Shown here: piece by piece, positions 25,361 through 34,881 of the stretch
How positions within the stretch are numbered: position 1 is the first letter of the stretch
How the letters are laid out: every line of letters starts with the position of its first letter
Origin: Lachnospiraceae bacterium
Lineage (GTDB): Bacteria; Bacillota; Clostridia; Lachnospirales; Lachnospiraceae
Assembly: GCA_017417105.1 (NCBI GenBank)
Contig: JAFPZU010000121.1
Span: forward strand, 1-44,091
Direction: 5' to 3'
Length of the DNA stretch: 44,091 nucleotides
Notes under the pieces: model-generated
The model's input: only the letters and a program-made list of their open reading frames with translations
Database searches by the model: none
What the model was told of the DNA's origin: nothing
Position numbers and translations under genes: made by a program

Positions 25361-26605
25361 TTACAGTGACTGGCTAAGATACGCCTCCTGCTCGGGCGTC
25401 AGCCTGTCTATCTTCTTTCCGAGGAACTGAAGCTTGAGCTCAGCCACATGACGGTCAACCTCTTCCGGAACATCTATCAGCTTTTCCTTAAGCTTATCGC
25501 CATGCTCCACAAGGTACTTTGCCGAAAGCGCCTGGATCGCAAAGGACATATCCATTATCTCCGCCGGATGACCGTCTCCGCAGGCTAAGTTTACAAGTCT
25601 TCCCTCTCCCAGCACATAGACCGTCTTTCCTGAAGGAAGCTCGTAGCCCATGATATTATTCCTTGCTTCCCAGGATCTCTTTGCATTTTCATGGATCCAG
25701 GCCATGTCAACCTCGCAGTCAAAATGACCCGCATTGGTAAGGATTGCTCCATCCTTGATATTTGCAAGATCCTCGCTGTCAATGACCTTGTCGCAGCCGG
25801 TCACCGTGACAAAGAAGTCTCCGTATGGCGCAGCCTCAGCCATGGGCATGACATCAAAGCCGTCCATTATAGCCTCTATTGCTTTTACCGGATCGATCTC
25901 GGTTACTATGACCCTGGCGCCAAGACCCTTGGCTCTCATGGCAACGCCCTTTCCGCACCAGCCATAGCCTGCAACTACCACTGTCTTTCCGGCAACGATA
26001 AGATTCGTGGTACGGTTGATCCCGTCCCATACCGACTGCCCCGTGCCGTATCTGTTGTCAAAGAAGTGCTTCATCTGGGCGTTGTTCACCCTGACCATGG
26101 GGAATTTAAGATCTCCTGCCTTATTCATGGCTTCAAGTCTTATGATCCCTGTTGTTGTCTCCTCGCACCCGCCTATGACTCCGGGAATAAGATCCTTGTA
26201 GGTCGTATGCATGGCATGAACCAGATCGCCTCCGTCGTCTATTATTATATTGGGTCCTGCGGAAATTACGGCGTTTATGTGCCGGTTGTATTCTTCATCT
26301 GTGGTACCGTGCCAGGCGTGGACCTCCAGGCCGTTCTTCACCAGTGCCGCTGCCACATCATCCTGTGTGGAGAGCGGATTGGAACCCGTAATATACATTT
26401 CCGCTCCACCCGCTGCCATGGTAAGACACAAATATGCCGTCTTCGCTTCAAGATGCACCGAAAGCGCCACCTTCTTGCCCTTAAAGGGCTTTGTCTTCTC
26501 AAACTCATCATGCAGCATCCTTAAAAGATCGCAGTGCTGTCTTACCCACTCGATCTTTGTCTCTCCGCTCGGAGCCAGATTGATATCCTTTATCTCGCTT
26601 CCCAT
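25361..26605 (-). CDS. ahcY: Adenosylhomocysteinase-like enzyme, possibly S-inosylhomocysteine hydrolase
   Basis: 414 residues from ATG at 26605, chosen because AAGGAGGG lies 5 bases upstream; a reading from 26632 overlaps the upstream gene. It hydrolyses S-adenosylhomocysteine, or a close relative, to homocysteine using bound NAD. Catalytic residues are kept: His51, the DDGGD block (123-127), the EETTTG glutamates (148-149), and Lys179, Asp183, Asn184. NAD binding is GYGWCGKG (213-220). In HLEAKTA (51-57), Glu53 and Lys55 replace human Thr57 and Glu59 at the adenine base. The human C-terminal KPDHYRY tail is absent, as in archaeal and Thermotoga forms. With the MTA/SAH deaminase two genes upstream, the substrate may be S-inosylhomocysteine. 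Confidence 0.9.
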   Translation of the reverse strand: MGSEIKDINLAPSGETKIEWVRQHCDLLRMLHDEFEKTKPFKGKKVALSVHLEAKTAYLCLTMAAGGAEMYITGSNPLSTQDDVAAALVKNGLEVHAWHGTTDEEYNRHINAVISAGPNIIIDDGGDLVHAMHTTYKDLIPGVIGGCEETTTGIIRLEAMNKAGDLKFPMVRVNNAQMKHFFDNRYGTGQSVWDGINRTTNLIVAGKTVVVAGYGWCGKGVAMRAKGLGARVIVTEIDPVKAIEAIMDGFDVMPMAEAAPYGDFFVTVTGCDKVIDSEDLANIKDGAILTNAGHFDCEVDMAWIHENAKRSWEARNNIMGYELPSGKTVYVLGEGRLVNLACGDGHPAEIMDMSFAIQALSAKYLVEHGDKLKEKLIDVPEEVDRHVAELKLQFLGKKIDRLTPEQEAYLSQSL

Positions 26606-26624
26606 TTTTCCCTCCTTGTTTGTA

Positions 26625-29558
26625 TCATTCATTATTTATGAGCACGTCCCTAAGGACGTCAATCATCCTGTTAACATCTATGGGCTTTGCTATATGACCG
26701 TTCATGCCTGACTCTTTCGCTTTCTTTACATCCTCGGCAAACGCATTTGCCGTCATCGCTATGACCGGGGTATTTGCAAGCTTCTCATCAGGAAGCGCCC
26801 TTATTGCCCTGGTGGCCTCGTATCCGTCCATGACAGGCATCTGAATATCCATAAGCACCGCATCATAATAGCCCGGTTTTGATGAAGCAAGAGCATCTAC
26901 TCCCTCTTTACCGTTTTCCACAGTATCTACGGTAAACCCGAAGCCTTTAAGCTGCATCGTTGCTATCTCACGGTTTATGGGCATATCCTCCACAAGAAGC
27001 AGTCTTTTCCTGCTGAAATCAACCGTAAGATGATGTTTCTCCCGCAGCTCCTGCTCTGCTGCCTTATCAAGCTCTTTGCTGTCCTCCTCCTGAAGCTCGA
27101 GCTTCAGTTTAACGGTAAATTCCGTGCCCCTCCCCTGCTCTGTCTCTACGCTTATGGATCCGTCCATAAGATCGATTATGTTCTTTGTTATGGGCATCCC
27201 AAGTCCTGTGCCCTGAATCTTGCTGACGGTAGAGGTGCGCTCTCTTTCAAAAGCTTCAAATACTTTGGCGGCAAACTCCTTTGACATGCCGATACCGCTG
27301 TCGGATACGCGGATCTCATATTCCCCATGCGCTCCTTCCTCATCCGCTTTTTCAAATGCTGCAACAGACACCTTACCTTTCATGGGAGTAAACTTGTATG
27401 CATTGCTCACAAGGTTTAAGAGCACTCTGTTCAGAAGTATCTTATCACAATACACCTTTCCGTTTTTGATCCCTGAAACATCAACGACAAAGTCTATCTC
27501 CTTTTCGGACATCTGGGTCGCAAAAAGATCTTCCACCTCGCCTATAATCTCCTTAAGGTCACAGGCAACCGGATCAAGCTGCATTTTTCCGCTCTCTATA
27601 CGGCTCATCTCAAGTATGTCATTGATAAGAGCAAGAAGATGCTGGCTGGAGCCCTTAATTTTTGAAAGATAGGTCTTCATCTCCTCAAAGGTAATGCCCT
27701 CTCCTTCGGCAAGGTTAATATACCCGATAATGGCATTCATCGGAGTCCTGATATCGTGGGACATATTGGAAAGAAAGACACTTTTTGCCCTGTTTCCTTC
27801 CTCGGCCTTTATCTTTTCGGTCTCCATCTGCTTTTCCCGTTTCGATATGGTGGTATAGATGCTGAACATGATCCCGAGACTGGCCATGATAAGCGCCATC
27901 TGAATGATACTGTTCCTTGTGAGCACCCTGTCAACTTCAGCAAGCTGACTTTCCACATATTCCCCGGTATCCTTTAATACATCGGGATCCGTGTTAGGAT
28001 TCTGTTCCTTATAATATTCGCTTATATTCTCCACCACATTTTTTGTCATCTCGTCCGTGGCCTGCTTTACCCACATCAGGGATGTGAAGAAAATAAGGAA
28101 TAATAACCCGATCCATACTATCGTTGATTTACCGAATCTTCTTTTTTCGTCCTTTGAAAAGACGAATCTGAAATAAACGAATCCAAGTATGCTCCAGAAT
28201 GCAAGTATAAGGTAGGACTCCGTAGACATGGCTCCGGCCGACCAGGACATGAAATACAGGAAAAACAAAGCAGACATTACGATGCCGATGATCCCTGTAA
28301 GCTGCATTTTTTTATTATTCTCCCTGTATGCCGCGGCGTAAGCATCGGCAGAGGTATAGGCATAGGCGATGGTTGCGCCGACAGTATTCACATCCACTAT
28401 CCAGCCTATCGCTGTCCTTCCCAAAAAAGGAATAAAAACCGATATGCCCATAAGAAAGAGCAGGGCATTGCCGGGACTTGAATCTTTGTTAAGCTTCCCA
28501 AACCAGGCGGGAAGTATATCATCCTCAGCCATTGTATAGAGCAGCCGGCTTCCTGCGATGAAATTTCCTATAAGACCCGTAACGATACCCGCAAATGCAG
28601 CGACACAAAGAACAGTTGTGCCAAGTCTTCCGGCAACGGCGTGGATCGAATGAAACGTAGGAAGTCCCTCTATTCCCGAGTGACTGCCAAGATCTGCGAT
28701 ATATCCGGTCCAGTCGGCATAGCCCTCCGGGATAACAAGCACAGACATTTCAGTCAGCAGCACATAAACTATCATCCCCGTGAACAACGATGCCGCAAAG
28801 ATCCATTTCGTTTTTCTAACAGGGAATTTAAATCCTTCGGCGGAATTTGATACCGACTCAAACCCTACAAAAGCCCAGGGAGACAATGCAACGATAGTGA
28901 ATATCTGTGAAATGCCTGACTTGCCGTTTTGCGAAAACGCCGGGATCGAAACATCTGTAAGAAAAGCTCCGCTTGCCAGTACAGCGGCTGCACAGGCAAT
29001 AACTCCTCCTATCAGGAGCAGGGCAAAAAGAATCTGCAGGGAGGCTGCAAGTTTTTTTCCTCTTACGCATATGCCCCCGCAGATAAGGATCGCTGCAACG
29101 GACAGCAGGACCTCCCCCAGGTATACATCATATCCCAGGATGGTGTAATGAAAACCGAACTGAAAGGTTGTCCCGAAAAGATTCTTGCTTATAAGCCCCA
29201 GGGCAGACGCGTTTGCCCATATGATCGCTTCGTAGACAAGCGCCAGAAACCAGGCACTTAAAAAGCCGTGGTCATAACCGAAAGTCCGTATGGTATAGGT
29301 AAGGGTACCGCCTGCGTCAGGATACTTATTCATCAGGTAGTGATAGTTCATGCCGATGATAAGCATGACGACAGCGCCTATGAGCATGCCTGCAGCAGTA
29401 CCCACAGGTCCCGCTCCCGGAAGAAACGTGGTTCCGGGCATCACAAACGAGCCCCAGCCTACGGCACATCCAAAAGACAGCGCCCAGACTGACAGCGGCG
29501 ACAGATACTGTTCCAGCCTGCGCTGCCGGCTATTTTCTTCCAGCCCTGTATTCTCCAA
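26625..29558 (-). CDS. Amino acid permease (APC) fused to histidine kinase and receiver
   Basis: 977 residues. Residues 19-470 are an APC-superfamily permease with about 12 membrane segments; the first helix has the unwound-helix motif FGCAVGWGSFVMPG. A further membrane helix at 480-497, an extracytoplasmic part (498-548) and a last helix (550-570) lead to HisKA (His601 in SNMSHDIRTP), HATPase (Asn719, DSGIG 753-757, GTGLGM 783-788) and a receiver (Asp904 in LMDIQMPVMDG, Lys958). It probably senses or couples transport of an amino acid-like ligand to phosphotransfer. The start is TTG with AAGGAAA upstream; no ATG is near. It lies between the MTA/SAH deaminase and ahcY, so a methionine-related ligand is suspected. 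No DNA-binding partner is adjacent. Confidence 0.9.
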   Translation of the reverse strand: MENTGLEENSRQRRLEQYLSPLSVWALSFGCAVGWGSFVMPGTTFLPGAGPVGTAAGMLIGAVVMLIIGMNYHYLMNKYPDAGGTLTYTIRTFGYDHGFLSAWFLALVYEAIIWANASALGLISKNLFGTTFQFGFHYTILGYDVYLGEVLLSVAAILICGGICVRGKKLAASLQILFALLLIGGVIACAAAVLASGAFLTDVSIPAFSQNGKSGISQIFTIVALSPWAFVGFESVSNSAEGFKFPVRKTKWIFAASLFTGMIVYVLLTEMSVLVIPEGYADWTGYIADLGSHSGIEGLPTFHSIHAVAGRLGTTVLCVAAFAGIVTGLIGNFIAGSRLLYTMAEDDILPAWFGKLNKDSSPGNALLFLMGISVFIPFLGRTAIGWIVDVNTVGATIAYAYTSADAYAAAYRENNKKMQLTGIIGIVMSALFFLYFMSWSAGAMSTESYLILAFWSILGFVYFRFVFSKDEKRRFGKSTIVWIGLLFLIFFTSLMWVKQATDEMTKNVVENISEYYKEQNPNTDPDVLKDTGEYVESQLAEVDRVLTRNSIIQMALIMASLGIMFSIYTTISKREKQMETEKIKAEEGNRAKSVFLSNMSHDIRTPMNAIIGYINLAEGEGITFEEMKTYLSKIKGSSQHLLALINDILEMSRIESGKMQLDPVACDLKEIIGEVEDLFATQMSEKEIDFVVDVSGIKNGKVYCDKILLNRVLLNLVSNAYKFTPMKGKVSVAAFEKADEEGAHGEYEIRVSDSGIGMSKEFAAKVFEAFERERTSTVSKIQGTGLGMPITKNIIDLMDGSISVETEQGRGTEFTVKLKLELQEEDSKELDKAAEQELREKHHLTVDFSRKRLLLVEDMPINREIATMQLKGFGFTVDTVENGKEGVDALASSKPGYYDAVLMDIQMPVMDGYEATRAIRALPDEKLANTPVIAMTANAFAEDVKKAKESGMNGHIAKPIDVNRMIDVLRDVLINNE

Positions 29559-29586
29559 TGTAATAAAGTTTCCTTTTCTGCCACAA

Positions 29587-29611
29587 TTCAGCGCACTGAC
29601 CGTGCGCTGAA
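29587..29611. promoter_or_regulatory. Inverted repeat before the permease-kinase gene
   Basis: TTCAGCGCAC and GTGCGCTGAA form a perfect 10-base inverted repeat around TGACC. Inside it is GCGCA-N7-TGCGC (29591-29607), the same dyad found over the metG -35. It ends about 30 bases before the TTG start. With no T run it is a poor terminator; an operator is more likely. Confidence 0.5.
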
Positions 29612-29642
29612 CCGTAACTCCTGCCTATATGAATTATTCTGT

Positions 29643-30914
29643 TCAGGCTTTAAGCCGCTCCATCATACCACTCACCTCGTGTATCACTCTTTCGAGATCG
29701 ATGGTTTTGAGCTCTCTGCCTTCCATAAGGATCTCCCCGTCAACTATGGTGGTGTCCACTTCGGAGCCGTTCGCCGAATATGTAAGGCTGGAAAGCATGT
29801 TGTTTGCAGGCACCATGCTGGGCGTATTGATATTGATAATGGCAAGATCCGCCTTGAATCCTGTTTCTATCTTCCCTGTATTTTCAAGTCCCAACGCTCT
29901 GGCTCCGTTTTCGGTCGCCATTTTAAGTGCTTCGGCCGCGCCTATGCAGACGGGTGTGTCATGGGTTCCTTTGTGAATAAGAGTAAGAAGCCCCATTTCC
30001 CGGAACATATTAAGGGAGTTGTTTGAAGCCGCCCCGTCAGTTCCAAGACATACATTTATGCCTGCCTGCATCATCTCAGGGACCGGAGCGAAACCGTTTC
30101 CGAGTTTCATGTTTGAAGCGGGGTTTGTGACCACCGAAACATTTTTTGACGCAAGAAGCGCCATATCCGAGGCTGTTACCTTTACACAGTGTGCCGCAAT
30201 GCAGGGCACGTCAAAACAGCCCGCTTTATCTGCATATTCTATCGCGGTAAGGCCTTTGTCATTCTTAAGATTTTCAATCTCGGTCGCAGACTCAGCCAGG
30301 TGTATATGGATACCAAGGCCGTTCTCTTTGGCAACATCAACCACCCCTCTGAGATAATCAAAGCCGGCGGAATAGGGAGCATGGGGACCTAACATAAAGG
30401 TAAGCCTGCCGTTCGTGCCGTCAGCATCAGGCATCTCCTCGAAAGCTTCCTTTATTCTGCGATCCTCCCTGTCATATCTGTCTCCCACGAGACCGCGGCA
30501 GATCACTGCCCTCATGCCGCTCTCTTTTGCCGCTTTTGTAGTCATATGGACATGCATCTGCATATCATTGAAGGTTGTGGTCCCACAGCTTATCATCTCT
30601 GCCATGGCAAGCATCGCTCCCCAGTAGGCATCCTCTCCCGTCATCTTGTTTTCAACGGGCTCAACGCCCTTTAACAGCCAGTCCATGAAAGGCATATCAT
30701 CCGCGATATTTCTAAGGGGCGCCATATACGAATGCGTATGCGCGTTTATAAGTCCGGGTATAACAAGCCGGTCCGTGCCGTCTATCGTTTTCTCCGCCTT
30801 AAAGCCGGAGGGCTTCCTGTCAATTCCGGAGATCGTATCCTTTGTGATATATATGCTGTGCCGTCCTATCTCCCCGCCTGTCAGAGCATACGCATCCTTT
30901 ATTTCAATATTCAT
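29643..30914 (-). CDS. mtaD: 5'-methylthioadenosine / S-adenosylhomocysteine deaminase
   Basis: 423 residues, amidohydrolase superfamily. It deaminates MTA and SAH to the inosine forms. Metal and catalytic residues fit the MTA/SAH deaminase family (Thermotoga TM0936): His59 and His61 (NAHTHSYM), His205 and Glu208 (HIHLAES), His242 (AAHCV), Asp293 ([10 protein letters not shown]), with His178 in GPHAPYS. The C-terminal beta-sandwich strand pair is present (ADLAIININ and [10 protein letters not shown]). Its ATG overlaps the pgi stop by 4 bases. It could instead act on other purine or pterin analogues, as this family is often misassigned, but ahcY nearby favours SAH. Confidence 0.85.
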   Translation of the reverse strand: MNIEIKDAYALTGGEIGRHSIYITKDTISGIDRKPSGFKAEKTIDGTDRLVIPGLINAHTHSYMAPLRNIADDMPFMDWLLKGVEPVENKMTGEDAYWGAMLAMAEMISCGTTTFNDMQMHVHMTTKAAKESGMRAVICRGLVGDRYDREDRRIKEAFEEMPDADGTNGRLTFMLGPHAPYSAGFDYLRGVVDVAKENGLGIHIHLAESATEIENLKNDKGLTAIEYADKAGCFDVPCIAAHCVKVTASDMALLASKNVSVVTNPASNMKLGNGFAPVPEMMQAGINVCLGTDGAASNNSLNMFREMGLLTLIHKGTHDTPVCIGAAEALKMATENGARALGLENTGKIETGFKADLAIININTPSMVPANNMLSSLTYSANGSEVDTTIVDGEILMEGRELKTIDLERVIHEVSGMMERLKA

Positions 30915-32257
30915 AACCTTTTCTTAAGCTCCTCTGTCATATCCTCAAATCCGGGCTTGCCTAAAAGAGCAAACATGTTCTTCTTGTAGCTCTCAACACC
31001 GGGCTGATTGAAAGGATTCACTCCCAGCATATATCCCGATACGCCGCAGGCAAACTCAAAGAAGTAAAAGAGCTGTCCTAAATATTCTTCCGTCTGTTCA
31101 GGTATATTGATGACAGCATTCGGCACATTGCCGTCGGTATGAGCCAGTATGGTTCCGTTCATCGCGCACTTATTGGCAAAGTCCACGGTCTTATCCGCAA
31201 GATAATCAAGACCGTCGAGATTATTGTCGGCCTTTTTCATTACGATCTCATGCCTGGGCTTCTCCACGTTTATGACGGTCTCAAACATGATACGTGCTCC
31301 ATCCTGTATGAACTGTCCCATGGAATGAAGATCCGTGGTGAGGTCAACGGAGGCCGGGAATAATCCCTTCTGATCCTTGCCCTCAGACTCACCGTAAAGC
31401 TGTTTCCACCATTCGGAGATAAAGTGGAGTGAAGGCTCGTAGTTTGCGACTATCTCCACTGATTTGCCTTTTCTGTAAAGGATATTTCTGACGGCCGCAT
31501 ATTTAAGAGCATCATTCTCGGAAAAGGCATTATTCATTGCCATCTCCCTGCCTTCTGCAGCGCCTTTCATAAGGGCATCTATATCCGCTCCGGACACGGC
31601 TATGGGAAGGAGACCAACCGCTGTAAGAACGGAGAACCTTCCTCCTACGTCATCAGGCACCACGAATTCCTCGTAGCCCTCGGAATCTGCCAGGCTCTTC
31701 AGCGCGCCTTTGTGCGCGTCCGTGGTGGCATAGATCCTCTTTGCCGCCTCTTCTTTTCCGTATTTATTCTCAAGAAGCTCTTTGAAGATACGGAAAGAAA
31801 TGCCCGGCTCGGTAGTCGTTCCGGATTTTGATATCATGTTAACCGAAAAATCCCGGTCGCCTATGACCTCTATAAGGTCATGAATGTAGGTGGAGGAAAT
31901 ATTGTTTCCGAGGAAATAGATCTCGGGAGCATTCCTTTTCTCCTTTGAAACGGAATTAAAGAAATTGTGTCGTAGAAACTCGATGGCGGCTCTTGCACCA
32001 AGATACGAACCTCCGATCCCGACAACCAGAAGGACTTCGGAATCATTTCTTATCTTTTCCGCCGCTTTTTTTATACGGGCAAACTCATCCTTGTCATAAT
32101 CTACAGGCAGATCGACCCAGCCTAAAAAGTCATTGCCTGCTCCTTTTTTTGATACAAGAAGCTCTTTGGCTGCCTCCGTCTGTGTACGGATAAGCCCGAT
32201 CTCGTCCTCGCTTACAAATCCGAGTGCCTTTGAATAATCGTATGTTACCTTTGACAT
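30911..32257 (-). CDS. pgi: Glucose-6-phosphate isomerase
   Basis: 449 residues from ATG at 32257 ([14 protein letters not shown]). It interconverts glucose 6-phosphate and fructose 6-phosphate. PGI signatures are [27 protein letters not shown], and the catalytic region [15 protein letters not shown] with [14 protein letters not shown]. An in-frame reading up to 32395 exists, but AGGGGG lies 8 bases before the 32257 ATG and the upstream part reaches into murG. It is first in the operon with mtaD, the permease-kinase and ahcY. Confidence 0.95.
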   Translation of the reverse strand: MSKVTYDYSKALGFVSEDEIGLIRTQTEAAKELLVSKKGAGNDFLGWVDLPVDYDKDEFARIKKAAEKIRNDSEVLLVVGIGGSYLGARAAIEFLRHNFFNSVSKEKRNAPEIYFLGNNISSTYIHDLIEVIGDRDFSVNMISKSGTTTEPGISFRIFKELLENKYGKEEAAKRIYATTDAHKGALKSLADSEGYEEFVVPDDVGGRFSVLTAVGLLPIAVSGADIDALMKGAAEGREMAMNNAFSENDALKYAAVRNILYRKGKSVEIVANYEPSLHFISEWWKQLYGESEGKDQKGLFPASVDLTTDLHSMGQFIQDGARIMFETVINVEKPRHEIVMKKADNNLDGLDYLADKTVDFANKCAMNGTILAHTDGNVPNAVINIPEQTEEYLGQLFYFFEFACGVSGYMLGVNPFNQPGVESYKKNMFALLGKPGFEDMTEELKKRL

Positions 32258-32304
32258 ATCATGTACCCCCTGACTAAATAGACTTATTATTTCAGCACTA
32301 CTTA

Positions 32305-32313
32305 TGGTATAAT
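32305..32313 (+). promoter_or_regulatory. Extended -10 promoter for murG
   Basis: TGGTATAAT (extended -10, perfect TATAAT) lies about 48 bases before the murG ATG in the 103-base divergent gap. TTATTA at 18 bases upstream is a weak -35. The pgi promoter must overlap on the other strand but I could not place it with confidence. Confidence 0.5.
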
Positions 32314-32360
32314 ATTTCGGAAATCTTTTCAATAAATACTGTAAGGAGCTGCAGTTAAGA

Positions 32361-33428
32361 ATGGCAAAAAAAATAGTCCTTACAGGCGGGGGCACGGCCG
32401 GACATTGTTACCCGAATCTGGCTCTGGTTCCCGCCCTTTCAAAAAAGGGATACGACATAACCTATATAGGTTCATATAACGGGATCGAGAAAGAGCTTGT
32501 AAAGGCTGCAGGAATCACTTATTACGGTGTGGCTGCGGGAAAGCTGAGACGGTATTTTGATATCAAAAACTTTACCGATCCTTTCCGTGTAATAAAAGGC
32601 TTTTCGGAGGCAAAACACATCCTCAGGGTTCTGTCTCCGGACGTTGTTTTTTCAAAGGGAGGTTTCGTCGCCGTTCCGGTGGTGCGCGCCGCTGCCTCCA
32701 TGAAGATCCCGGTAGTGATCCATGAATCCGATATGACACCGGGACTTGCAAATAAACTCTCTTACGGCGTGGCAAAGAAGATCTGCTGTTCCTTTAAGGA
32801 CACTCTGCCTCTCATTCCGAAGGACAAAGGAATATTTACGGGTTCCCCCATACGCTCTTCACTGCTGAACGGAGATCCGGTACAGGCAAAAAAGTTTGTG
32901 AGCATGAGGGAGGGAGACTATCCGTATCTTATGGTGATCGGAGGATCCCAGGGCGCAAAGAATGTAAATGAGGCAATAAGATCCGCGCTGCCGCAGCTTA
33001 CAGAAAGATACAATGTGATACATCTTTGCGGGAGAGGAAAACTGGATCCTACTCTTAACCGCACAGCGGGATATATGCAGTATGAGTATATCTCAGACGA
33101 GCTGGCCGACCTTTATGCCCTTGCCGATGTAGTGGTATCAAGAGCAGGGTCGAATGCCATATTCGAGCTTCTGGCGCTGAAAAAACCAAACCTTCTGATC
33201 CCGCTTGGCACCGCAGGTTCAAGAGGAGATCAGCTGAAAAATGCCGCTGCCTTTGAAAAGAGCGGTTACAGCAAAGTTCTCCTGGAGGAGAACGCAGACA
33301 ACGCCACACTCTTAAACGCGATAAACGAAGTGTACGATAACCGGGACAGCTATATCTCGGTCATGGCTTCAGCTCCGGAGAACGGAGCCGTCAACTCAAT
33401 AGTTGATGTAATAGAAACCTGTATTTAA
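32361..33428 (+). CDS. murG: UDP-N-acetylglucosamine--lipid I N-acetylglucosaminyltransferase
   Basis: 355 residues. It makes lipid II by adding GlcNAc to lipid I on the inner membrane face. The GT-B fold motifs are [16 protein letters not shown] (7-22), [26 protein letters not shown], the UDP-binding [11 protein letters not shown] and [26 protein letters not shown] lies about 12 bases upstream. It is isolated from the usual mra/mur cluster and heads a three-gene plus-strand unit. Confidence 0.95.
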   Translation: MAKKIVLTGGGTAGHCYPNLALVPALSKKGYDITYIGSYNGIEKELVKAAGITYYGVAAGKLRRYFDIKNFTDPFRVIKGFSEAKHILRVLSPDVVFSKGGFVAVPVVRAAASMKIPVVIHESDMTPGLANKLSYGVAKKICCSFKDTLPLIPKDKGIFTGSPIRSSLLNGDPVQAKKFVSMREGDYPYLMVIGGSQGAKNVNEAIRSALPQLTERYNVIHLCGRGKLDPTLNRTAGYMQYEYISDELADLYALADVVVSRAGSNAIFELLALKKPNLLIPLGTAGSRGDQLKNAAAFEKSGYSKVLLEENADNATLLNAINEVYDNRDSYISVMASAPENGAVNSIVDVIETCI

Positions 33429-33451
33429 TGATTACAGAGACGGAGGATTAA

Positions 33452-33859
33452 ATGAAGGACGATTGTATTTTCTGCAAGCTTGCAGGCCATGTTTTCGAAA
33501 CCAACATAATCTATGAAGATGATGACTTTACCGTGATACTGGACGCAAATCCTGCCACAAGAGGACACGCCCTGATCCTGCCTAAGGAACACTACGCAGA
33601 TCTCTACGAGATCCCCGATGAGCTTCTTAAAAAAGCAGCATCTCTTGCAAAAAAAATCGTGTCGGAGCTTACCGAAAAGCTTGGAGCTGACGGTTATAAT
33701 ATAGTCCAGAACAACGGTGAAAAAGCAGGTCAGACCGTTTTCCATTTTCATATCCATCTTATCCCCAGATACGAAAACGACGGACAGCTTATAGGCTGGA
33801 AGCCCGGCAAGCCGGGTGATGACGAGCTTAAGGCTCTGGCAGATAAGATCAGGCTGTGA
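33452..33859 (+). CDS. HIT-family nucleotide-binding protein
   Basis: 135 residues. The histidine triad is HFHIHLIPRY with His98, His100 and His102. Cys5 and Cys8 in DCIFCKL begin a zinc site seen in many bacterial HIT proteins. It probably hydrolyses purine nucleotide phosphoramidates or AMP-linked compounds; the substrate is unknown. GGAGG lies 5 bases before the ATG. It begins 23 bases after murG. Confidence 0.92.
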   Translation: MKDDCIFCKLAGHVFETNIIYEDDDFTVILDANPATRGHALILPKEHYADLYEIPDELLKKAASLAKKIVSELTEKLGADGYNIVQNNGEKAGQTVFHFHIHLIPRYENDGQLIGWKPGKPGDDELKALADKIRL

Positions 33860-33875
33860 CAGAGGGCAAAATGAT

Positions 33876-34871
33876 ATGAAGATCAATATTTACTACGGCG
33901 GAAGAGGCATAGTGGGAGATCCGACCAATACAGTGATCACACGCATGCAGTCAGTTCTTGAGGATATAAATGTCAAGGTAAAGCGTTACAATCTTTATGA
34001 GGAGAAGCGCAACATTTCTTCTCTTGCAAATACTGTAGGCGACTGCGACGGCATCATCCTTGCATCAACCGTGGAGTGGCACGGAACCGGCGGTTTTATG
34101 GCGGAATTTCTTGATGCAGTATGGCTTTACGGCAATAAAGAACGCATTGCCCAGATATATATGTGTCCAGTGGTAATGAGCACAACCTACGGTGAAAGAG
34201 AAGGAAAGCTGGATCTGGCACAGGCCTGGGAAATACTGGGTGGAAAGCCCTGCTCCGGTATATGCGGCTATGTTCAGGACACGGTCTCCTTTGAGCTTAA
34301 CGAAGCCTATGCTTCCCTGATAGAAAAAAAAGCGGAGAATATGTACCGCACAATATCGCAGAAAACAGTGGCTCTTCCGGCCTCAAATCAGGCGGTGAGG
34401 CAGATGGTTGCCGTCGGTCCGCAGATAGAGCTGACCCAGCAGGAGGCGGAACAGCTTTCAAAGTACGCCTCAGATGACAAATACGTACAGACACAGAAGG
34501 AAGATATCAAGGAACTCGCTTCGCATTTCAAGACCCTCATGGGTAATCAGGGCGTCTCGGTTGAAGATATGCTGTTAAAGGATTTCAAGGATCACTTTGA
34601 TCCCGATCCCTCGTTCAGCGCTTCTTACAGCCTGATCGTTTCAGGCATAGAAAAGCCTCTTGCCATGGTGATCAAAGGAGCTGACCTTGAGGTACGCTAC
34701 GGAAGCGTAGAAAAGCCTTCCGTCATCTGCCGTATAGACAAGGATAAGCTTATAAATATCACTGCCGGAGCCGAGACTTTCCAACGCGCTTTCATGACCG
34801 GCGATATGCAGGTCAAGGGAGAGTTTAAGACCCTGCGCAAGCTGGATACGCTTTTTAAGTTTCGAAAATGA
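33876..34871 (+). CDS. Flavodoxin-like / SCP2 domain fusion protein
   Basis: 331 residues from ATG at 33876 (MKINIYYGGRG), preceded by AGAGGG at 9 bases; a longer reading from 33816 overlaps the HIT gene. Residues 1-150 look like a flavodoxin or NADPH-dependent FMN reductase fold, with GIILASTVEWHGTGGFMAEF as the flavin loop. After a helical link, residues about 220-331 resemble the SCP2 sterol/lipid-binding domain (PLAMVIKGADLEVRYGS, QRAFMTGDMQVKGEF). It may act on a hydrophobic substrate with flavin. The partner murG suggests envelope lipid work, but that is speculation. Confidence 0.75.
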   Translation: MKINIYYGGRGIVGDPTNTVITRMQSVLEDINVKVKRYNLYEEKRNISSLANTVGDCDGIILASTVEWHGTGGFMAEFLDAVWLYGNKERIAQIYMCPVVMSTTYGEREGKLDLAQAWEILGGKPCSGICGYVQDTVSFELNEAYASLIEKKAENMYRTISQKTVALPASNQAVRQMVAVGPQIELTQQEAEQLSKYASDDKYVQTQKEDIKELASHFKTLMGNQGVSVEDMLLKDFKDHFDPDPSFSASYSLIVSGIEKPLAMVIKGADLEVRYGSVEKPSVICRIDKDKLINITAGAETFQRAFMTGDMQVKGEFKTLRKLDTLFKFRK

Positions 34872-34881
34872 TTTACCGCTT

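Noticed and set aside
25691..26524. 277-residue plus-strand open frame antisense to ahcY
   Set aside because: The opposite strand encodes a full adenosylhomocysteinase-like protein.
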